From the NCBI GenBank assembly GCA_900555765.1, contig USMA01000110.1:1-5055 (forward strand): a stretch of 5,055 nucleotides of DNA, read 5' to 3'. This DNA comes from an uncultured Collinsella sp. Its GTDB lineage: Bacteria; Actinomycetota; Coriobacteriia; Coriobacteriales; Coriobacteriaceae. Position 1 is the stretch's first letter; the number at the start of each line of letters is the position of its first letter. Under the pieces are notes generated by a model. It had not been told where the DNA came from. It did not search any database and was given only the letters and a program-made list of their open reading frames with translations. Shown here piece after piece: positions 4,958 to 5,055 of this stretch. Position numbers and translations under genes: made by a program.

Positions 4958-5055
4958 GCAGACCAGCCCCCTTCAGAGCATCGGTAAGTGCAGGGCGCGG
5001 GTCGTCTGCCATGGGGCACAGCGGCATGCGGTAGTTTGCCTCGATCATACCCATC
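4950..5055 (-). CDS. dapA: 4-hydroxy-tetrahydrodipicolinate synthase, C-terminal end
   Basis: Thirty-four residues are visible, from MGMIEANYRMPLCPMADD to LTDALKGAGLLD, ending at TAA (4950-4952). The pattern of a hydrophobic 'N-R-PL-P' segment followed by a helix ending K-AGL is the normal C-terminus of DapA, which condenses pyruvate with aspartate semialdehyde as the first committed step. Position directly before dapB, with an 8-nt overlap, supports the name. The catalytic part and the promoter lie beyond the window. No defect is seen in this fragment. Confidence 0.85.
   Translation of the reverse strand, partial: MGMIEANYRMPLCPMADDPRPALTDALKGAGLLD
4967..4973 (-). promoter_or_regulatory. 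Ribosome binding site that fixes the dapB TTG start
   Basis: On the minus strand AAGGGGG lies 9 nt before TTG at 4957-4955, within the last codons of dapA. It supports the non-ATG start and translational coupling of the two genes. Confidence 0.6.

Overview
The window reads as chromosome of a high-G+C anaerobic actinobacterium, most likely a gut Coriobacteriia member of the Collinsella type. That placement rests on the gene set, the protein style and codon use, and is an inference from memory. All recognisable genes are ordinary chromosomal ones plus one probable acquired module.

Layout: bases 1-47 hold the last codons of an unidentified plus-strand gene, followed by a strong intrinsic terminator (80-114). 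A plus-strand Mbeg1-like (DUF2974) alpha/beta-hydrolase gene (176-1336) comes next. It is bracketed by a 22-bp imperfect inverted repeat (124-145 and 1341-1362). After it lies a plus-strand gene for a 37-kDa-type nucleoid-associated protein (1448-2452). An AT-rich spacer then carries a 42-bp near-perfect palindrome (2476-2517) in front of a two-gene type II toxin-antitoxin operon: a Phd/YefM-like antitoxin (2537-2887) and a RelE-family toxin (2884-3228), closed by a terminator (3231-3264).

The convergent gap 3265-3457 has no gene but is densely structured. It contains a small hairpin, a roughly 98-nt long-stem element with an internal cUUCGg hairpin (3317-3414), and a perfect 12-bp hairpin directly after the dapH stop. 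The right third is the minus-strand lysine/diaminopimelate operon dapA (3' end only), dapB and dapH (acetyltransferase branch). As given, dapB carries two in-frame nonsense codons (TAA at codon 69, TAG at codon 94) with no frameshift, so it is either a very recent pseudogene or a sequence artefact.

How the genes work together: DapA makes hydroxytetrahydrodipicolinate, DapB reduces it, and DapH N-acetylates the product. This is one pathway transcribed as one unit. The toxin-antitoxin pair is probably autoregulated through the palindrome over its own promoter. The most unusual items are the structured intergenic element, the double-stop dapB, and the inverted repeats around the hydrolase gene.
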